Assembly (NCBI GenBank): GCA_018894495.1
Contig: JAHIOY010000030.1
Coordinates: 1 to 8,767, forward strand
DNA from: Patescibacteria group bacterium
GTDB lineage: Bacteria > Patescibacteriota > Minisyncoccia > Minisyncoccales > JAHIOY01
DNA length: 8,767 nt
Direction of reading: 5' to 3'
Below, piece by piece: positions 5,594 to 8,767 of this stretch (positions within the stretch are counted from its first letter, which is position 1; each line of letters opens with the position of its first letter). Under the pieces are notes generated by a model, which was not told where the DNA came from, ran no database searches, and saw only the letters and a list, made by a program, of their open reading frames with translations. Position numbers and translations under genes: made by a program.

Positions 5594-6449
5594 GAACAGC
5601 TATTAGTATTAAACCATAAGACAAGATATTATAACCATCAAATAATTTATAGTTTTTTACTAATTTATGGTTTTTGAAAACCAAAAACAAAAATAGAAAA
5701 ACAAGGGTGAAAAGTAAGAAGAAAAAAAGAAAACCCAGATTGCAAGGAGAAATTATAAATAAAAAATAAAAAATCGGCAAAAGAAAAAGAGGGTAAAAGG
5801 CGGCTAAATATCTTAGCGAGCTTTCTGTTTTTTGCTTGCCGAGCGCCTGGGCGCTGGTTTTTAGACCGGCTATTTTGTCAGATTCATAATCCTCATATTC
5901 ATTTCTCAATTCAAGAATAACTGAAAAATAAAAGGCAGAAAAGGTAATTAAATAATAAAATTGATTTAAGGCGTTTTTAAAAAACAAAAGAGACGAAAGT
6001 AAAACAAAAGCGCCGGCAAATAATCCGTGGGCAATTAAATCAAATAAAGGTCTTGATTTCAACCTGAAAGGCGGTGAAGAATAGAAAAAAATTAAAAGAA
6101 CGTCCGACAAACAAAGTAAAAAAAATGTTAGTCCGTAAAAACTGGAAAGAATTAAGCCCAAACCTGCTAAAAAGCAGGAAAAAGTTAAAGCCCTTCTAAA
6201 AGTAATTTCTTTTGAGACAATGGGGTTTTTCTTTGTTCTATCAAATTTATCCTCTTTTTGGTCAAAACAATCATTGATTGAAAAACCAAAGCCCGAAAGC
6301 AAAAAAACAATTGTCCAGAATATCACAATATCTTTGAAGGGAAACAAAAATCCTTTGGCAAGCAAAAATCCAAAAAGAACCAACAAAATATAGCCCCGAG
6401 TATCAGGGAGCCGTAAAAGCTTGGCACATGATTTAAAGTTTGCCATCAT
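5583..6449 (-). CDS. UbiA-family prenyltransferase, probable digeranylgeranylglyceryl phosphate synthase
   Basis: This integral membrane prenyltransferase is predicted, from its neighbours, to add the second geranylgeranyl chain to GGGP, making the archaeal diether core. The 288-residue protein is strongly hydrophobic with about eight or nine membrane helices; residues 239-258 are an almost pure Phe/Leu stretch. The first Asp-rich motif is NDCFDQKED (59-67), matching NDxxDxxxD, followed by DRTKKNPIVS (70-79). The YSSPPFRLK loop (123-131) and the second motif EDYESDKIAG (186-195), with Asp187 and Asp191, complete the active site. UbiA relatives also make quinones, hemes and chlorophylls, so the substrate rests on context. 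The ATG overlaps the reductase stop as ATGA (6449-6446), implying translational coupling; a second ATG follows immediately (6446-6444). No Shine-Dalgarno sequence is seen. Confidence 0.85.
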   Translation of the reverse strand: MMANFKSCAKLLRLPDTRGYILLVLFGFLLAKGFLFPFKDIVIFWTIVFLLSGFGFSINDCFDQKEDKFDRTKKNPIVSKEITFRRALTFSCFLAGLGLILSSFYGLTFFLLCLSDVLLIFFYSSPPFRLKSRPLFDLIAHGLFAGAFVLLSSLLFFKNALNQFYYLITFSAFYFSVILELRNEYEDYESDKIAGLKTSAQALGKQKTESSLRYLAAFYPLFLLPIFYFLFIISPCNLGFLFFFLLFTLVFLFLFLVFKNHKLVKNYKLFDGYNILSYGLILIAVLYF

Positions 6450-7468
6450 CTTTTGGAGAATGGTTTTTTGAATAGATTAAAAAGGACGGTGCTGAAAAAT
6501 AGATAAAGAGTCATAATTTTAAAAAAATATTCCATCAATGTCCGATTAAGGTTTAAAACATCTAACACCTTTTCCTGAAATTTCTGGGAAATAAGCATTG
6601 AAGTTATTTTTGGCCGGTATTTGGGATTCAAAATTCTTTTGGCTATCTCTTGACCCGAAATTAAACCAGGATAAATTCCAGCTCCGCTCAGGCCCGAGAC
6701 AAAACCCCCTGCCTCCCCAATCAAAAATATGTTGCCAAACTGATAACCCCGGTATTCGTAGTTAATGATCTGACCCTCCAATTCCGAACCTTCATAATTT
6801 ATTCCCATTTTTTTAAGCCAAGAATGAAAATTTTCTTTGAGCTGATTTCCGTTATGAAATTTCAAATCGCTTCCGCAGCCGATTTTAGTAAAATTTTTGT
6901 AGGGAAAAATCCAGCCGTAGCCGGCGCCAAATAATTTTGGCTCGTAAAAAACTTCCAAATTTTCAAAGGGTTGGAGCAAAGTATATTGGTAGCAAAGGGC
7001 AAATCTTATGGGCAGATTAAGATATTTTCTCACCAAAGAAGCGCCGCCATCAGCTCCAATTAAATAATCAAAATAAAAGGTCTGACTATTTTTAAGAATG
7101 ACTTTGTCTTTTTCAATTGAAATCACCTGGCTGTTAGTTAAAATTTTAGCCCCGGCTTTTTCTGCCTCTTTTGCCATCCACTGACCTAAGTTTCTCCTAT
7201 CAACCGTGGCTAATAAATAATCTCGGCTTTTTATGTTATATGTTCTTCCTGATAAATGCGTTTTAATCAAATTGAATTTTCTTTCAATCAGCCCCTCAGG
7301 AATTCCTTGCTGAAAAATTTTGGGAAAAGCGCCGCCAGCGCAAATTTTGGGACCGACAACCGGATTTTTTTCTAAAACAATTACTTTTTTCCCCGCCTCA
7401 GCCAAGACCTTAGCCGCCCGAAGACCGGCCGGTCCTGCTCCAACAATAATTATTTCAAATTTTTCCAT
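6446..7468 (-). CDS. Geranylgeranyl-reductase-family FAD-dependent oxidoreductase
   Basis: This flavoprotein probably saturates the double bonds of geranylgeranyl chains, on the diether lipid or on GGPP. The 340 residues have the p-hydroxybenzoate-hydroxylase/GGR layout: N-terminal Rossmann GAGPAG (10-15) with Glu33 for the FAD ribose, PKICAGG (40-46) at the cysteine-containing loop typical of GGRs, DRRNL (90-94), the IGADGGASLVRK (137-148) motif, a WIFPY...KIGCG segment (186-199), and the second FAD motif IGEAGGFVSGLSGAGI (250-265), where Glu252 stands in place of the more usual Asp. Residues 311-335 form a hydrophobic C-terminal helix that may touch the membrane. It overlaps IDI by 19 bp upstream and UbiA by 4 bp downstream, so the three are surely cotranscribed. 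The electron donor is not evident. Confidence 0.88.
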   Translation of the reverse strand: MEKFEIIIVGAGPAGLRAAKVLAEAGKKVIVLEKNPVVGPKICAGGAFPKIFQQGIPEGLIERKFNLIKTHLSGRTYNIKSRDYLLATVDRRNLGQWMAKEAEKAGAKILTNSQVISIEKDKVILKNSQTFYFDYLIGADGGASLVRKYLNLPIRFALCYQYTLLQPFENLEVFYEPKLFGAGYGWIFPYKNFTKIGCGSDLKFHNGNQLKENFHSWLKKMGINYEGSELEGQIINYEYRGYQFGNIFLIGEAGGFVSGLSGAGIYPGLISGQEIAKRILNPKYRPKITSMLISQKFQEKVLDVLNLNRTLMEYFFKIMTLYLFFSTVLFNLFKKPFSKR

Positions 7469-7977
7469 TTGAATACTTTATTTAAAATTATTTTAAGCCA
7501 GAGGGTATATCTTTCGGGATTTTCTTTTATGTCTTTCCTTAGGTCTTTCTCATTGAGCCATTTCCAATCCTCAACCTCGCTTTTGTTCGGTTTTGGCTCT
7601 CCGTCAAATTTCCCGACAAAAACATAGTCAAATTCATGCTCAATCAAATCCCCCACTTTTGCTTTATAAATAAAACTGAAGGTTTCTTTTAAATCAACCT
7701 TAATTCCCATCTCTTCTTTCAGCCGCTTTTTTGCTTCTTCTTTAATGCCAAAACCGGGTCTGGGATGAGAACAGCAGGCATTTGACCAGAGACCGCCTGA
7801 ATGATACTTTGATTCGGCCCGCTTTTGCAAAAGCAATTCGCCTTTTTTATTGAAAATGAAAACCGAGAAAGCGCGATGCAATTTTCCTTCTTGATGCGCC
7901 TTTAGTTTCTCTTCTCTGCCAATTTCTTTATCTTTTTTGTCAACGAGAATAACATAAGTCATTTTTTCTTCTGTCAT
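7450..7977 (-). CDS. idi: Isopentenyl-diphosphate delta-isomerase, type 1
   Basis: This enzyme interconverts IPP and DMAPP, providing the primer for prenyl chain synthesis. The 175 residues form a Nudix-fold IDI-1. Seen are HQEGKLH (28-34) with the two metal-binding His residues, WSNACCSHP (64-72) with catalytic Cys69 and metal His71, a Nudix-like box GIKEEAKKRLKEEMG (77-91), and EHE (113-115), matching the metal/acid Glu pair of the E. coli enzyme. All key residues are present, and the length is close to the 182-residue E. coli protein. Most archaea use the unrelated flavin-dependent type 2, so a type 1 enzyme at the head of this cluster points to a bacterial origin for the gene. The annotated ATG lies 5 bases after the predicted transcription start; a second ATG at codon 6 (7962) is possible. 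It is the first gene of the operon. Confidence 0.94.
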   Translation of the reverse strand: MTEEKMTYVILVDKKDKEIGREEKLKAHQEGKLHRAFSVFIFNKKGELLLQKRAESKYHSGGLWSNACCSHPRPGFGIKEEAKKRLKEEMGIKVDLKETFSFIYKAKVGDLIEHEFDYVFVGKFDGEPKPNKSEVEDWKWLNEKDLRKDIKENPERYTLWLKIILNKVFKWKNLK

Positions 7978-7988
7978 AAACTATTTTC

Positions 7989-8017
7989 ATTTTACCTTTT
8001 AGAATTGGTTTAGTCAA
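7989..8017 (-). promoter_or_regulatory. Promoter of the isoprenoid/ether-lipid operon
   Basis: TTGACT (8017-8012) and TAAAAT (7994-7989) are separated by exactly 17 bases, each a five-of-six match to the bacterial consensus. The start point would fall near 7982, five bases before the IDI ATG, so the message would be practically leaderless. The terminator of the upstream gene sits just before it, which fits the start of a new transcription unit. Confidence 0.65.
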
Positions 8018-8053
8018 GAAAATTGCCTTGACAGAAAATCGCTTGAAATGGAC

Positions 8054-8082
8054 AAAAAGCGGCTTGCCTTTTGGCAAGCCAC
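8054..8082 (-). terminator. Intrinsic terminator after the PKD-domain gene
   Basis: On the minus strand GGCTTGCC (8080-8073) pairs perfectly with GGCAAGCC (8068-8061) around AAAA. Two more pairs, including one G-U, extend the stem to ten, and TTTTT (8058-8054) follows. It lies 25 bases after the stop of the PKD gene. There is no T-run on the plus strand. Confidence 0.85.
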
Positions 8083-8106
8083 CTTAAGTTTCTAATGGAG
8101 CAGTTG

Positions 8107-8767
8107 TTAAAAAGTAGAAGCGGCTGAAACAATGCTGAGGTAATTGTCGGCGTCATCAGTTATTTTTGTCCCATCAAATTTATCACCATCTACCCTAATT
8201 TTATATTTGCCGCCCGGAACTATATCGGGAGTAATCTCCCAACCATAAGCACGAGTTTGCCCACCAAAAGTGCCAATATGCATTGCCGCTGGTATTCCTC
8301 TTCCTCCCCCTTCATAATTTTCATAATTTGTCAGTCCAATAGTTATCTCTTTAAACACATCACTCCCTATCCAAGAAATAGTATAAGTTTTTCCTCTTTC
8401 CCACGTCTCTCCTCCGTTTGGAGAAATAACGGTGAGAGAGGGAGTTGTTGCCACTACTTCAATAGTGGTTGAGGTTTTGGCTGTTTGCTGGTGGTCGTCA
8501 GTAACAGTGAAGTTAATGGTGTAAGTTCCGGTTTTGTTGTAAGTGTGGGTGAAAGTAGTTATTTGAGATGCTGTTCCGCCAACTGAAAATGCTCTCTGTT
8601 CAGTGGTTAACGATAAAACTTCGTCGCCCCATCTAACTGAATAAGTTAATGGTCCATTTTCCGGGTCGCGGGCATTTATCGTCCAAGTGCCTTGCTCATT
8701 AACTTTCAACTGCGTTGGCGCAGTCACGCCATCAATCACTGGCGCCAGATTCGTCCCTGCCGTAACA
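8107..8767 (-). CDS. C-terminal part of a secreted PKD and Ser-Thr-rich-domain protein
   Basis: The reading frame is open at the right edge (its first visible residues are VTAGTNLAPVIDG), so only the last 219 residues are seen and the start and any signal peptide lie outside. Residues of about 8-105 form a PKD-type beta-sandwich domain: ITAxDPENGPLTYSVRWGD-like (NARDPENGP, RWGD), then FTHTYNKTGTYTINFTVTDD. Residues of about 108-215 match the Ser-Thr-rich/Kre9-KNH-like domain common in Patescibacteria surface proteins: VISPNGGETWERGKTYTISW, followed by GGKYKIRVDG. Such proteins are extracellular and mediate adhesion or cell-surface structure. There is no C-terminal membrane anchor in the visible part, which ends ASTF. 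An internal GTG at 8739 is not a credible start. It ends before a strong terminator and is a separate unit from the lipid operon. Confidence 0.85.
   Translation of the reverse strand, partial: VTAGTNLAPVIDGVTAPTQLKVNEQGTWTINARDPENGPLTYSVRWGDEVLSLTTEQRAFSVGGTASQITTFTHTYNKTGTYTINFTVTDDHQQTAKTSTTIEVVATTPSLTVISPNGGETWERGKTYTISWIGSDVFKEITIGLTNYENYEGGGRGIPAAMHIGTFGGQTRAYGWEITPDIVPGGKYKIRVDGDKFDGTKITDDADNYLSIVSAASTF

Noticed and set aside
5583..6448. Alternative genetic code with TGA as glycine (Gracilibacteria/Absconditabacteria)
   Set aside because: TGA ends UbiA, the reductase and HMGR at their family-typical lengths, and no in-frame TGA is needed to keep any gene open.
7943..7990. Short upstream frame starting at the ATG at 7990 with an AAAAGG before it
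   Set aside because: It gives only 16 codons overlapping IDI out of frame, and its ATG falls inside and just after the -10 box, so it would not be in the transcript.
8028..8057. Plus-strand promoter beginning with TTGACA at 8028
   Set aside because: No acceptable -10 box lies 16-19 bases downstream, and no plus-strand gene follows.
8107..8739. Treating the GTG at 8739 as the start of the PKD gene
   Set aside because: The same frame stays open to the window edge and the residues before it (TNLAPVIDG) fit the beginning of the PKD domain, so the gene is truncated by the window.
1..8767. DPANN or other archaeal origin of the whole window
   Set aside because: The sigma70-like promoters, a GC-stem U-run terminator, Phd/RelE genes, type 1 IDI and class II HMGR argue for a bacterium. 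It is not excluded, since PKD proteins and such lipid genes also occur in archaea.

Overview
The window looks like a piece of a small-genome, AT-rich bacterium of the Candidate Phyla Radiation (Patescibacteria, probably Parcubacteria-like). The signs are a Phd/RelE toxin-antitoxin pair of the type common there, a secreted PKD plus Ser-Thr-rich-domain protein, highly charged coiled-coil hypotheticals, bacterial-style promoters, a GC-rich stem plus U-run terminator, very tight gene packing and almost no Shine-Dalgarno sequences. TGA is used as a stop (HMGR, UbiA and reductase genes), so the standard bacterial code applies. The taxonomic call is inference from sequence style, not from a marker gene. 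All genes are on the minus strand, so transcription runs from high to low coordinates.

In transcription order: (1) 8767-8107, the C-terminal end of a surface or secreted PKD protein, closed by an intrinsic terminator at 8082-8054. (2) A good sigma70-type promoter at 8017-7989, then a run of six isoprenoid and lipid genes: type 1 isopentenyl diphosphate isomerase, geranylgeranyl-reductase-family flavoprotein, UbiA prenyltransferase, (geranylgeranyl) polyprenyl diphosphate synthase, geranylgeranylglyceryl phosphate synthase and class II HMG-CoA reductase. (3) Two uncharacterised, lysine/glutamate-rich helical proteins (71 and 479 aa) directly behind HMG-CoA reductase. (4) A 267-base spacer with a candidate promoter-operator and three hairpins. 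(5) A Phd-family antitoxin and the start of a RelE-type toxin that runs off the left edge.

The main result is region 2. Together these enzymes would make mevalonate, interconvert IPP and DMAPP, build a C20 prenyl diphosphate, attach the first chain to glycerol-1-phosphate, attach the second chain, and saturate the chains. That is the core of archaeal ether-lipid (archaeol-type) synthesis, gathered in what appears to be a bacterial operon. Missing from the window are glycerol-1-phosphate dehydrogenase, CDP-archaeol synthase, HMG-CoA synthase and the mevalonate kinases/decarboxylase. The enzyme set looks mosaic: bacterial-type HMGR (class II) and IDI (type 1) alongside an archaeal-type GGGP synthase and UbiA/reductase steps.

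At a finer scale, gene ends in this region carry short perfect hairpins, most with a 3-nt loop, and two of these include the stop codon of the preceding gene. Three candidate promoters would start transcription within a few bases of an ATG, which suggests leaderless mRNAs.
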